From assembly GCF_040712315.1 (NCBI RefSeq), contig NC_134018.1:39929335-39993334 (forward strand): 64,000 nucleotides of DNA, read 5' to 3'. This document shows, in pieces, positions 1 to 11,181 of this stretch (positions within the stretch are counted from its first letter, which is position 1; every line of letters begins with the position of its first letter). Under the pieces are notes generated by a model. The model saw nothing but the letters and a program-made list of their open reading frames with translations. It had not been told where the DNA came from and did not search any database. The stretch is from Castanea sativa. Lineage: Eukaryota > Streptophyta > Magnoliopsida > Fagales > Fagaceae. A program made the position numbers and the translations under genes.

Positions 1-1437
1 CTTGATGTAGGCCTTGGTGTATCGATGATGACAAAGACCATAGGGTTTAGATCGGGTCTGAACCTAATAGGCCAAAACACAAGAAAATGCGATAAAAGAA
101 TAAAAGGGCTACAATAGGACATGGCATGACAAACAAGGTCTAGGCCTAAGCACATAAACATGGTGTGAAGCATGCAAGCACTTAGATGATGGCATAAAGC
201 ATGTAGAAAACATCGATCTAAGCATGTAAACACACCGATCTACACATATAAGCATGGAAATGCGCATGAAGGCATGTGAATACATAGATCTAGACATATA
301 GGCATAGAAACATGCATGTAAACATGTAGACCCTAGCACATAAACATGGAAGAACATGAATCCAAGCATATAAGCATGTGAAGACAAGGATCTAACCATA
401 TAGCATGGAAACACACACATAAACACATAGATCCAAACAAGGCATAGCCAAAAACATCATACAAGCATGTGAGCATGTAACCCTAACATCAACATAGAAT
501 GAAAAGGGGAACAAAACATGGGAAAACATGGCATAAAGCATAAAACATGTGGATCGAGAGAAATAACATATAAACAAGCATGGAAGAACATGGATCTAAG
601 CTAAGAACATGCTAGGAGCAAGATAAAGCAAGAAACATGCTAAGGAAAGCAATAAATCATGTTATTAAGGAAAAAAGAGCAAGATAAATGCTAGAAAAAG
701 ATTTAATAGGTTAGGAGTGTGGATAGTAGCTAAAAAGCTACATCCACACCCCTAAACCCCAAATCCAAAGTGTAGAGGCAAGGAGAAAAAAGATTGGGTA
801 TAAGAACAATACCTTGTGTTTTTGGTGAAGAAGGAAGAATCAAGAGGCTTTGATGTGTTTTGTGTGTGTGTGTGTGTGTTTTTTTTTTTGGAAGAGAGAA
901 AAAACGTGCAAACCGCATCCAAGAAGAGAGCAAAACTCTAAAAAATCATCTTTTTTTTTTCTTTTTTTTTTTTTCTTTTTTTTTTTGCGGGGTGCCTAGG
1001 GCTAGTTATAGCCCCGAGCGCGCTTTTTGAGGCGGCTGCCCTTGTAGGGCCACCCGTAGCCCTTCAAGGGCCTCCAACTTGAAAGTTCCTCTGATCGGGT
1101 TGATCTGGACACCTTTGGAAAGATCTTGACTTCTTGATTCTGAAAAGGTATGGAACTTGAAAATCCAACGATCGGATCAAAAGTTATGGCTCTGAGAAAT
1201 TAGCGGTGCATCGATCGATGCGTTATTCCAGTTTTCATGATATCTCGGCCTTTTTAGCTTTGTTTTGACCCGTGAATAGTTGTTGGAATGAGAATTTGAT
1301 AATATTTGTAATGGCATTGGTTTCATTGCACCACATCATTTTGAATGTTCTCACGGCCCCATGGAGAGAAAATAATATTTTTGAATTTTTCAGGGTCCAA
1401 CACGCAAATCGAAGATAGACAAAATACGGTATCAACA
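1..1437 (-). mobile_element. Ogre/Tat-type LTR, 5' portion, running off the left edge
   Basis: Read on the minus strand from 1437, this matches the plus-strand LTR that begins at 60431, from the shared start TGTTGATA-like (here TGTTGATACC) to the window edge, which aligns with about 62016. Landmarks include the block 'ccacacccctaaacc' near 745, whose complement is near 1290 bases into the right copy. Sequence right of 1437 is unrelated to the internal region of such elements, so this is the outer end of a 5' LTR (or a solo LTR) whose body lies left of the window. The stretch 130-620 is a degenerate CATG-rich repeat and 949-985 is T-rich. No coding function; open frames here are shadows of the repeat. 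Family placement rests on the primer site of the right copy. Confidence 0.85.
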
Positions 1438-1839
1438 ATAGTAGTAATGATATGTAATATATATTATTTCAATGAGTCACATGAAATTATTTTAATGAAT
1501 CACACCCAGTGTAACTTGAATCCACCTGTCATATATATATATATTAATTTACCTGAAAGCTTTTGAATGGAATTTTAAATTTCTTGAAATTTAAGTAATA
1601 GAGTTACATAAAGTAAACTATTGATAACAGAGTTTACTTTAAGGTCAAATCTCTTAATAATTAATGAGCTTAGACACTTGTAGCATAGATAAGATGATCA
1701 TTTGGTGCAATCATAACTTTTAGGACCCAAATTTTATTATTGTGTAAGTTTACAAGTAAGGAAAGAATGGTTTATACCAATAATAGCTGGCGCAATCACC
1801 GTTTCTAGAACCCAACATTTGTTATAGTGTAAATATATG

Positions 1840-1840
<1 letters not shown>

Positions 1841-1871
<31 letters not shown>

Positions 1872-1893
1872 GTTATTATTGTTATTATTATTA
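1841..1893. repeat. (TTA)n microsatellite
   Basis: TTA units with scattered TTG interruptions. Confidence 0.9.
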
Positions 1894-1975
1894 TATTAAT
1901 ATTATTTTTTGGCTTACAAGTAAAGAAATAACTGTTCATAAATTCATTTATTATTAACTTATTGTATTTTGTTGC

Positions 1976-2084
1976 TAAGAGGGTTGTAGTTCAACTGTCA
2001 CCTTATGGTGTTTTTATTTGAGAAAGTCAAGGTTCAAATCCACCCTCCCCCCGCAATCAAGTTTCCAAAAAAAAAAAAAAAAAA
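1976..2084 (+). mobile_element. tRNA-derived SINE (family A)
   Basis: A tRNA-like head carries a box A-like 'tagttcaactg' (1988-1998) and a box B 'ggttcaaatcc' (2031-2041), the internal RNA polymerase III promoter pattern. It is followed by a short C-rich body and an 18-base A-tail (2067-2084). About 108 bp in all, a normal length for a plant SINE. It encodes nothing and would be moved by LINE machinery. I could not define a clean target duplication, so the exact ends are approximate. Confidence 0.65.
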
Positions 2085-2884
2085 GTCATCGCTTCTTGTT
2101 TTAGCTCAACTAGTATCTCTTAGTTCAGAACTATCTATTGTCCAAATCAATAATAAATAATAAACAATATAAACCATAAAAAAAAAATTAAAATTAAAAT
2201 TTAATTGAAGAATAGCAACACAATTGGACTAAGGTACGACCCTCTCTCTCTTTAAATAAATCCAAGCCCTTTCGGTTGGTAAAGCCTAAGATCGATGCAA
2301 TATGCCTTCTCATTTTGACTTGTCTTCTTCAGGATACAACAACCCAACAATGTTGTTTGGCTTGAATGTCCCCCTTTCACATACCCCTTACACGCGTGTC
2401 TGACCAATATTCTTTTCCAATAAATCTTCAAACTTTTAAATTAGTAAGGAGTTTCTATTCTTATCAATGCATAATTCCAAATTTTACTAAAAGGCTAACT
2501 CTTCATCTTTCACATAAAACTTTGTATCTTTGTATTAAATGCACAAACCTATCATTCATTAAAATATAAAAATTAACAATTTAATTTTCGTTTAAAATTA
2601 GTTTAGCTAGCATTTTAATAACTTTCTTTTGCTATAAGTATTATAAATAAAAACTAAATACTCAATAAAATAAGCCAGTTAGTTTTTTTGATATTACGAT
2701 AGAAAAAAAGGACCTATAGTAAGCAAAATGTCAAGAAAAATCACAGCATGAGATCTGCATTTATTGACTTTTGAACAAAAATATAGTAGTGGGACCCACA
2801 AAAATAGCTACCCAAGGAAAAAAAATTTATTAGTACGGGACCCACCTAAAATGCTACAACAGTAACAATACTATCGATTTAATC

Positions 2885-2916
2885 TTTTTTTTTTTTTTTT
2901 TGCGCGCGCGCGCGCG
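2885..2916. repeat. T-run followed by (GC)n
   Basis: Seventeen Ts run directly into seven GC dinucleotides. An alternating purine-pyrimidine CG tract of this kind is rare in AT-rich plant DNA and could adopt Z-form; that is inference. Confidence 0.85.
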
Positions 2917-3544
2917 TAAAAAGCGTTATCCCGCCGTATATGATGAACATATAATAATACTAGCAAGTAGAAAAAATGAACTGCTCATGCCAACGAAAAA
3001 AACTACATTATATTTCTCAACTAGCATTTGCCATTGACTGACCGATGAGATTAAGATTAAAAAACAAAAAAGCGTGGCCATTACGGTAGTTGAGTTTTGA
3101 CTCTTTTGAGCTCCTTGAGAGTTGAGAGATTTCTGATTCTCTGATAAGCCGTTTCACGTACAGTTTTATAAGTGGTGAGTGAAAAGACATATTGATAGCC
3201 CACAGAGTGATAACTAATCAGAACCCTTTGGATATCAAGATATGTCAAAACGAAAAAGAGTCAAATTGCATTCACAACAGATCAATTTTCAAATTTCAAC
3301 GTGTTTCAATAGAATGTATATTTCATGTTTCTTTTTAAGCAAAAAGAAATTAAAATTTCATTCATTATCTGAAAATTTTAATTCTGACCCCTAAGAGCTT
3401 TATTTATTCATTTTTTATTTAATATTTTTTATAGAAGCCTACGTGCATTTAATTAGGATTGATTATCACTTTTATCCAAAATCAAAACTAATAATTTAAC
3501 ATAACAAACACAATGATAAAACAATCACATATACGTCGCCATAG

Positions 3545-4985
3545 CCCAAATGCAGAAAGCAACGCAAGGATTTGATAATAAAGGGAAGACTTTTTGAAGA
3601 ACTTCTAGCTTTCTCTTTTTCATCAACTATTAAATTACCACTCTTTTATAAATTTTCATTCTTCTTGTAGAGCGTTATTATTGTGCTTAGTCCCCCTTCG
3701 AAGATAACCTCTAAAATTCCAACTTCTTTTGTAAAGATTGCTGCTTATCTAGCTTGCATGGCCTTAACACGGATCGAGTGTTCTATCATCTCCCACACTA
3801 TATCTTTGAAATTTTTTGTGCCGTAGATGAAATCCGTCTTCCCTCAATCGGGCTCACGTTCGATACTTGCTTGAAGAACGGAAGAAGTCACGTCCACAAA
3901 GCATGAATGGTTGTTTACCATGTCTTTGTGGCATAATTCACATACTGCCTCTTTTTTTCCTCTATCCGGATTGGCTTTTTTGGATGATGTTTCGACATAT
4001 ACCCTCCATGCAAAAATTTTCATATTTAGAGTGTTCATTTGCCGAATCTTCCTGCAAAGCTATTCCTTCATGGAAATTTGTCATTCATTTCTCCACCCAT
4101 GCTCCCTTTAGCTTTAGTTCTCCCTTTTTCTTCCGTTCAACATGGTATATGTAATTTGGGCTGTGTAGATTGGTCTCTTCATACGCATTAGTTGGTTCAT
4201 TGGTATTCTCCTACTTAGTGGGACTACTTTGATCATTTCAGCTTTAGGTTATATAAAGATATAGTGTATTAACATCCAGTTCCAGTGTTTGCTATCCTAA
4301 TCTACCAATCAGCTTCTTGGAGAAATAACCAATATATGTTTTGTTAAATTATGCATCCATTTATCTTCCCATATTTTGGCTTTTTCATTTTCAAATATAC
4401 ATCTCATTCCTTTGCGAAGAACTTCACGTCCCCTAACTTGCCTCCATAAAATTTCTAGTTGAAAATAGAGAGTTCCTGTTATCATGGGTCTCTACCCTTC
4501 TTTTGCTAAAATTCCCATGTTAACCGAGCTCTCTAAATCCCATTCCTCTTATCAACTTTGACTCACACATTCTATCTCAGCTCAACCAGTTGATCTTCCT
4601 CTCCCTATTTATCTGATCCCACCCAAACTCTGTTATCATTGAGCTAAGGTATATACACGTAGATTTCGTTAAGTATCTTGAAGCAACAAATGGAGTACAG
4701 TGGAATAACCTAAAATTACTTCTTTGATTAGCTTTTCTCTTTAGATAATAGATTTTCATCCTTGCAGGTTTTCCACACCTTTCCTTTTCATTTATTTATG
4801 TGAAAATTTGTATTTTTGATCTTCCAAGTATGGAGGGAAGCCTGAATATTTCTTGAACTACTTGATTTCTACCTACTTGTCTTTGAAGAGTTTATGTTCA
4901 AAAATAAAGTTGTCTTTTCTCTCCTTATTTTCTGTCTAGAAGCTTCCTCATATTATTTAAGAATGTTTGAAATCTCTCTCGTGAA
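3545..4985 (-). pseudogene. LINE relic: RT C-terminal part, zf-RVT and RNase H-like domain
   Basis: Reading the minus strand from 4985 down, with several stops and frame changes, the translation follows the order of a plant L1-type LINE polymerase downstream of the catalytic core. Around 4930-4880 is 'SRQKIRREKTTLFL' and near 4790 'LQGW'. Around 4620-4560 is 'ERKINWLS', then a stop, then 'DRMCESK'. Around 4450-4375 is 'GREVLRKGMRC' followed by 'IWEDKW'. At 4020-3900 a zf-RVT segment shows 'MKIFAWR' and C-x2-C...H-x3-C (CELC, NNHSC). At 3740-3550 an RNase H (RVT_3)-like segment includes 'EVGILEVIFEG'. The 5' half of the LINE is absent. In life the protein performs target-primed reverse transcription; this copy is dead. 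Stops include one after INWLS and one at about 3738. Homology is judged by eye from known LINE patterns. Confidence 0.75.
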
Positions 4986-5085
4986 TACTTGAAAAAAAAA
5001 AAAGGTTATAATTTGCAAATATATATATGAGTAATTTTTCCCCCTTATGCAACATCGATGGGATCAAATTTTAATCCCTCTAAAC

Positions 5086-5152
<67 letters not shown>

Positions 5153-5978
5153 AAGAAGGAATCACCTTATCACAACCCCTCATGGGATATAGACCTCTTT
5201 GGTTCTCCATTTTGCAATATAAAATAAGTTATTGTAATAATATATTCCTTTACAATTGGTCATAAAAACCCGTTCGTCTCATCAATTTTTCCAAGAAAAA
5301 TATCCTATTGTATACCTTGGAGGGCTTGAATATGTTGTTACTTCATAGTTTGTTAAATCAAACTCATTGGCCACATTGAAAGTGTATTGCATGTGATATA
5401 ATTTGTCCAATCCTCATTATGAACAAGAGTTTGAACGCTCAACTCAATTACGTTGTTATTTCATAGTTTGGAGGGTTTTGTATGTAAGATGTATTACAAC
5501 TATATTCTTTAGTGAATTGTTTGGGTGGTGAAAATACTACAGAGAGGTTTTTCTGGTCGGTACACGAGTTTTCGTTTTCTTCAACACTACGGTGTGTTGT
5601 GGTGTTGGATTTTTGTGGTTGTGATTGATTTTATGTTTATCCATGCATGTTAATATTAATTAGATAATCACTTGATCAACAATTGGACTTTAATTTGTTC
5701 AATTAGCATAAAGCCAACAATAGCTGTAAAAATCAAGGTCTAAATAACTTGAGTTTGTGCAAATCAACTCTCTTAATAAACAATACTAGACAGAAGAACT
5801 AAATTGAAAAAAAATGAAAGTTAAACAATTAAAATGATGAAATTAAAATTATAGGGATGGAAATGAAAGTAGATCAAATTAATTTAAAGACTTAAAGGAT
5901 GCAATTTGTAATTTTATTCTTTTTGGGGTTTTCGTTTTTCGGAAGATTTGGGTTGAATGTCACATCCTTTATTTCAAG
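4986..5978. other. Non-coding stretch with an (AAT)n microsatellite
   Basis: No gene seen. A long (AAT)n array lies at 5087-5149; the open frame across it is a poly-isoleucine artefact. The rest is AT-rich with no recognisable domain. Confidence 0.6.
5087..5149. repeat. (AAT)n microsatellite
   Basis: About 21 uninterrupted AAT/TAA units. Confidence 0.95.
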
Positions 5979-6173
5979 AAGACGGAGTCACTACCGCACA
6001 CCCTTGGTGCGATGGTCACTCTACAAGTATAAGTGCTTGTGGGGTATGGGGGGCAAGAGCCGGGGTTCAAGTTTTCAGAAGGGAATTTCACACATATATA
6101 CATTTAGATTATGTTAAAATCGAATTTCTATCTTGTAAAAAAAAAAAAAAAAAAAAAGACAAAGACGGAGTCA
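5979..6173 (+). mobile_element. tRNA-derived SINE (family B) with 12 bp target duplication
   Basis: The body runs from 5991 to about 6161 and is flanked by identical 12 bp direct repeats 'aagacggagtca' (5979-5990 and 6162-6173). The head has a box A-like 'ggtgcgatggtca' (6005-6017) and a box B 'ggggttcaag' near 6063. The body contains 'cacacatatatacatttag' and ends 'tcttgt' plus an A-tail of about 21. Both ends, the A-tail and the duplication are directly visible. A second copy of the same family lies at 36941-37076 on the minus strand. It is non-coding and mobilised by LINE enzymes. Confidence 0.9.
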
Positions 6174-6347
6174 GTTCCTCAAAAAAATTCAATAGAAAAC
6201 CACTAAGGTAAAAGGTCACAATCGATTCTTGAGACGAATGAATAAAATATTGGGATCTGCTATGGTGGAACAGTAAGGGAATCAAAGCATATTATATGTT
6301 TATTATCTACCTTTGAAATGAATTAGCATAAACTGCACGTTCTTGCT

Positions 6348-6389
<42 letters not shown>

Positions 6390-6980
6390 TGTTATCTCAA
6401 AACAGAAAGCATTATAGAAAAATCCTTTGCAGCATGAAGTATGCATTTATGCTTAAACTTGTAAGGAAATCTTAAAGGTAAACGCAGATTACGTGATAGG
6501 CGTGGGGTATGACAAGTACATAATGGTGAGCATGGCCGTTGATTTAAAAACTTAAAAAAATCAATTTGTGTGATTTCTTTTCTGTTCCCCCTCATGAATT
6601 ATGCAGGAAGAAATTTGCTTGAATATTAGCCTATGATTGAGAGAGTTGACACTGATACGAACTATAGCAAAAGAAAGATTTGTCATCTCATAAGAATTTC
6701 CCCAAAAGCTATTACTATGAGTGCACGATAAAGTATAATTGCATAATAAGTCTGAACAAATGAAACAATGAGCTAATAATACATTTTTATAATTAGTGGT
6801 TACAAACTATTGCAACATCATCACACAAATTGTCTGTGACTTTGGTTCTAGCGTGCTGTATTACCACTTGCTAGCTAGCAAAACGTCATCAGATTTGTTG
6901 TTTATATTTGTTTTCCTCATAAATTTTCACGAGACGAGTGTGATGGTCGGTTACCAAATCATGGCAAGGGTCGGATCACC

Positions 6981-7015
<35 letters not shown>
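6981..7015. repeat. (ATT)n microsatellite
   Basis: About 11 TAT/ATT units. Confidence 0.95.
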
Positions 7016-7018
<3 letters not shown>

Positions 7019-8142
7019 AAAATGAACTTGCATAGTAGCATTACTTTCTGTTAATAAACTATAGTCTTGTTTAGGATACAATTGGTTTGTATAAAAAGAA
7101 AATATTAGATCCAAAAAGAGATCCATAAACATCTTTCACAAATTAAGAAAAATGCTAGTCATATATGCGTTATATCCTAAAAGAAAGAATTAGGATATAG
7201 CCTGTGAAAATTTTATTGTCAACGAATTTAGTAAGTGAAAAGCATGAGTTACATTGCAGTAGGTTTGATTTGGTGGAGCTGCGATGGCAGACAGGGTTAT
7301 GAAAATCTTGGACTTGTAGAGAAAGTGTAGGAAAATCAAACGTTGAAATTTGTAGGAGTTTTAAATTGCAAGTCGCCTCTTGTGAGCGTGCACCTGCAAA
7401 CGCCTTAAGGTGTAGGTTCCACCTCAAAGACCTATATACATATCTTGAAAGTGATAGTCGTCAAAGTAATCGTATCGTAAATTTTTTTTTTTTGGTGTAT
7501 TTGTTATTTATCATATTGTGTATTTTAAGATACACAAAAACTTAATAAAATTTATAAAAAACTATAGATATACATATACAAATGATATATTCATTATAAA
7601 TTTTCAATATATTCAACTAATGGTTAATTTATTTATCATTTTTCGAACAATATTTAGCAAGCTAATTGCATAAATCAAAAAACCATGCATCGTGCGTTCA
7701 TATTGTCTAATCAACTCCATCTAAGTCAATTCTCTTTCATCATGTTCATCATTTTTCAAACTTATTTCTTCATTGAAATTATATTTAGTATCTCTTTTTG
7801 TTCTTTTATTTTAATAATTAAAAAAAAAATTGTTCTTGGCATTCTAGTTTCTTAGACTTATAAAAATAATGAAAAAAATAATTATATTCTCAGTTAATAC
7901 CTAATTCATAGTATAGAAATTTTTTTTGTAAATATAAAAGTGAAGTGTAAGTGTATAGTCCAAATTTTGTAGGGGAAAAAAAATTATGGACATGTTATTT
8001 TCTTAAGCTAAATTAAGTAACCTCATAATTTTGTGTTAAAAACAAGTTTAACAACTTGCTATATTCAAATAAAATACAAATTTGAACAAAAATAAAACAC
8101 TCATTTTAAAGCAAAAACACTCATTTTAAAGCATTTGTTTAT

Positions 8143-8198
8143 GTATTGTACAATACGATATGATTCATATGATATGCATATTGTATCATATGAATCAT
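8143..8198. repeat. Palindrome cluster next to the Tat insertion
   Basis: The 14 bp self-complementary word 'gtattgtacaatac' starts at about 8143. It is followed by a perfect 15 bp inverted repeat 'atgattcatatgata' (8160-8174) and its complement (8184-8198) around a 9-base loop. Similar TATGATA/TATCATA palindromic sequence occurs at about 31155-31215, on the other side of the 22.5 kb element. This may be the remains of a small TIR element, which I cannot name. Confidence 0.6.
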
Positions 8199-8403
8199 GA
8201 GCACTTATGATATGCTCTTACAATATAAAACTTTTTACACACCATACAATATATATCATACGTACGATACTGACAACTATGATGCTTGTTATAGGAGGTT
8301 TGGACAAGGCTAGACTATGAAAACAATTCCTTATGGGAGTTTTTGGTTGCAAGCTAAGTTGAAAGGATTTAAGCCTACAAATTTTTAATTAATGTAAGGT
8401 ACG

Positions 8404-10330
8404 TGTGGGGGCCTTTTTGCAAATGTTGGGCTAGGCCGCCTCTTGCTGCACTAGGCCCCAAAGTTTTCTGGAACAGGGAGTCGGGACTAGTCCAATAGCA
8501 ACCCTCCTTGGTCCGACTTGTGCGCAAACAACGTCCTCGTTTTGCCAAGATTTTTATCACTTGCCCATGGCAGGCAAAACTGTTATAATAGCTATGACAG
8601 GCAGATATAATAAAGACAATAACAGAAATTTTTTTACTATTCAGACAAAGGTAAATAATAGGCTTTGATAATGAATACTCGTTTTATGAAGTAGCAACAA
8701 AGGATAAGTATTGAACAAATGACAATAAGCTTATTAAAAGAAAAATGTCAGTTTGCGGTATCAAGTTACATTACTAGGTCTAAGTCAAGAAGGGGAACCA
8801 TCTCCTCAATGTGACTAATCTCTCTGAGGGAGAAATTAACTGCTTTGAAGGGGCGGGCCTAAATGACTTCTACTTAGAGAGATCCTTTGCCACTATTAGA
8901 GAACATGGGTGGGAGAGGGAGAGGGGGATCAACCTATTTGGTGCATGACTGCCACTCTGTTCTCTCCGTTTTTTGCTTTCTTTCTATTCTCTCTCTAATT
9001 CTTTCCTTCCTTTTTCTTCATTTTTTTTTTATTTTTCAATGTTTTTCTTAGTTATGGTGATTCTCTCCCCGAGGTTGCTTTGCCCTCGTCGTGCATAGCA
9101 AGGGCTCCTTATATAATGCCAGCCATGGCTGGCTTTTACCATTTTAGCCCTTAACAATTTTTGTCTAGTGTGGGTGTCCTTGCTGATCATTATTGATTGG
9201 CCAGTCGCCCAACCAGACCCACTTACCTGTGCTGGCCGCGCCGCTCCACAACACCAGACAAAGAAGACTCTTTCGTTTGTTTTCTTGCCGTGGCATTCTT
9301 ACCTGCCATGGTGTAAGTGCTCTCTTCCTCTCCATCCCTCATGGCATGCACCTAGTGGTTCCAACTCAGTTTTGCCTCTTTTGGGTGGTATGTCATCCCA
9401 GCAGGACACTGCCTCCAAAAAAGCCTAAGCAGGAAACACGAAAATAGGTTTCCCCCTCCCTAGCGCCATACCATGCTCTCTTACCTCTGACCCATGACCT
9501 ACCATTTCTTGTATTGGCTGGGTACAGGCTGGTGGTGTTTGGGTCTTGCGCATGCCTTACTTCCATGCTTGTCCAAAATCTGCCTGCTACTTGCTGTGGT
9601 CTGAAGATCTGCCCGTCCTTGCATTTGTTTTTAACTTCTTATGGCGTGGGCTGCTTTATTAACCTCTGATTCTTTATGGCTTGCTAGCCTTTAACTGATT
9701 TTGGGCTTCCTTTCCTTCGCACCTTCCTTCGTGTTCTATTGCTAGCCTTGCTATTACTTCCTACCGCGTTATTCTGTCATGTTTGCCATGATGTTTACTT
9801 GACCCAGGGCTACTGGGCTTCTTTGGGCTTGCTGTTCATCCTCTTTCTAATGGCCCAACTCATTGGGCCTTTTATTACTTGCGGCCTCCCACATCCTGCT
9901 TACTTCCTTTTAGGCATCCTTGGCCCGTTTACTTTCTTGGGGCATTCTTGGCCCTTTCCAGTTCTATGCTTCCCATGGGCTTTTACTAACTCCTTGGGCT
10001 TTCTTGGCCCAAGTACTTTATACTTTATCCTTGGGGTTTATGGATTCTCCATTGCCCCTTACTCTCTTTACTTACATTGCTTTGGGTCTGCTGTGGTAAT
10101 TGTAGCCCATTCTTACTTTCTACATCCATACTACCCATGGGTTTGCTATTTCTTTCTTTCCGGGCCTTCTTAGGCCCATTTACTTCTTCAGGTCCATTTG
10201 TTTGCTTTATAGACTCATGATTCATTATTCCTGGCACTTGGGCTTAATGGTGTTTCCATCCCACTTTCTTCTGCCCACATTGTTGGGCTTCCTCCTCCTA
10301 CTAGGCTTCTAAAAAAAATGAGCATCTACA
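8404..10330 (-). repeat. Tat element 3' LTR
   Basis: Aligns end to end with 28981-30913, with scattered substitutions. A TATA motif on the minus strand lies at about 9112-9119 (TATATAA read either way). An imperfect hairpin lies at 9374-9425 around 'tgtcatcccagcaggaca'. The plus-strand open frame at 9739-10173 is not a gene: it arises from repeated TGGGCTT/GGCCC words and recurs shifted in the other LTR. Confidence 0.93.
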
Positions 10331-10341
10331 TTTAGCCCCTT
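10331..10341 (-). promoter_or_regulatory. Polypurine tract of the Tat element
   Basis: On minus, 'aaggggctaaa' abuts the LTR start TGTAGATG, the expected site for plus-strand DNA priming. Confidence 0.75.
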
Positions 10342-10612
10342 GAGTATATGAAATGCTTCTGCAGTTCATATGTGAATAAAGACTTTCCTATCCCTTTTAT
10401 TATCTTTTTCTTCTTCTTTTCCTTCGTGGGCTTTTTTGAAAAGTGGACCCCAACTCATACATTTTTTTTCTTTTCCTGCCGTGAACAGTATTGTCTCTTC
10501 GAATTTCCCAGTTTAGTAGTTATTCCGAAACACAACCTCCGCTTTATTAACTCCTTCCCTTATTCGCTGATTGACCCATTGCATCCCTTCGCACCATTCT
10601 CCATGGCGCTGG

Positions 10613-10620
10613 TATTTAAG
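10613..10620 (+). promoter_or_regulatory. Putative TATA box of the antisense PMD gene
   Basis: 'tatttaag' lies about 110 bp upstream of the ATG at 10730, followed by a CT-rich leader with 'aacacaaacacc', typical of plant 5' leaders. This suggests the antisense gene had its own promoter inside the element, just inside the 3' LTR. No TSS evidence is possible from sequence alone. Confidence 0.5.
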
Positions 10621-10729
10621 ACCGAGTCCCTCTATATTTCGAACACAAACACCCTTTCTCTTCTCTTTTCTTCTCTATGTTCTTCTTCCCAATCACCATA
10701 AACCGTCTTCCTCGATTAGCCGATACTTC

Positions 10730-11181
10730 ATGACACCGGCGAAAGGTCAAACCTCTTCCTGCCGTAAGGGGAAAGAGGTTGTTGATGATCTTGTTGTGCA
10801 TGAGGTGGGCGAAGAGGCCACCTATTTTGAATCGGACCATTCTGATGAAGAAGTAGAACGACGCGATCCTAACAGTGAGTGTGCCCCCTTATAGATCCTT
10901 GGTATGATGTTCACGACCACTCCCCAAGGTTCCTGGTGATTATGCCCTACCGCCGCCAGGCTGTGTGTGGCTCGCCCTTTGCCGGCGTAACCCCGATGTT
11001 TCTTGGGCTCTATTGGCCTCTTTGATTTCCAATCTTGCCATCCGCCAAGGCACTTCACTCCCTGTACCCATCCATTTCGAAGTTGGGTTCGGCGCCACCT
11101 CGGGTTAGAAGGAATGGGTAGATAGAAAGTTGTCCAATATAGGCTTCATGCACTTGCTACAGTGGGCTGGTGTATTAAAGG
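10730..11181 (+). pseudogene. Antisense PMD (plant mobile domain) gene, 5' part
   Basis: This begins MTPAKGQ and runs through an acidic segment (VHEVGEEATYFESDHSDEE). It then reads, in a second frame, the conserved PMD N-terminal words 'PPPGCVWLALCRRNPD' and 'LPVPIHFEVGFGATSG' (about 10945-11105), where a TAG interrupts. The frame change near 10875 has a GTGAGT at 10874, so it may be an intron or a frameshift. The PMD family comprises host proteins and TE-carried relatives, some linked to silencing; the role inside retrotransposons is not known. It lies opposite to the element's own genes, between the 3' LTR and integrase. E1 inserts at 11182 and the reading resumes at 19322. Confidence 0.7.

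Larger units (their letters stand above)
1438..3544. other. AT-rich non-coding stretch
   Basis: I see no gene. It holds a (TTA)n microsatellite, a tRNA-like SINE and a T-run joined to (GC)n, listed separately. Open frames are short, AT-driven and resemble nothing I recognise. At 2786 and 2829 a segment of about 30 bp with 'gggacccac' is repeated directly with a period near 43 bp. Confidence 0.6.
6174..8403. other. AT-rich non-coding stretch
   Basis: No supportable gene. Contents: a 32-base T-run near 6352-6383, an (ATT)n array at 6981-7015, a T-run near 7482, tandem copies of 'actcattttaaagc' at 8099-8133 and a palindrome cluster at 8143-8198. The open frame at 7170-7427 on minus has no recognisable domain. 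Confidence 0.55.

Noticed and set aside
5047..5265. Open frame with a long isoleucine run; similar at 6796-7035 and 49602-49802
   Set aside because: Translation of (AAT)n, (ATT)n and (TA)n microsatellites.
9739..10173. 144-codon hydrophobic open frame on plus, with a similar one at 30390-30830
   Set aside because: Both lie inside the Tat LTRs, antisense, and arise from TGGGCTT/GGCCC repeats. The frames differ between the two LTRs, so no protein is conserved.
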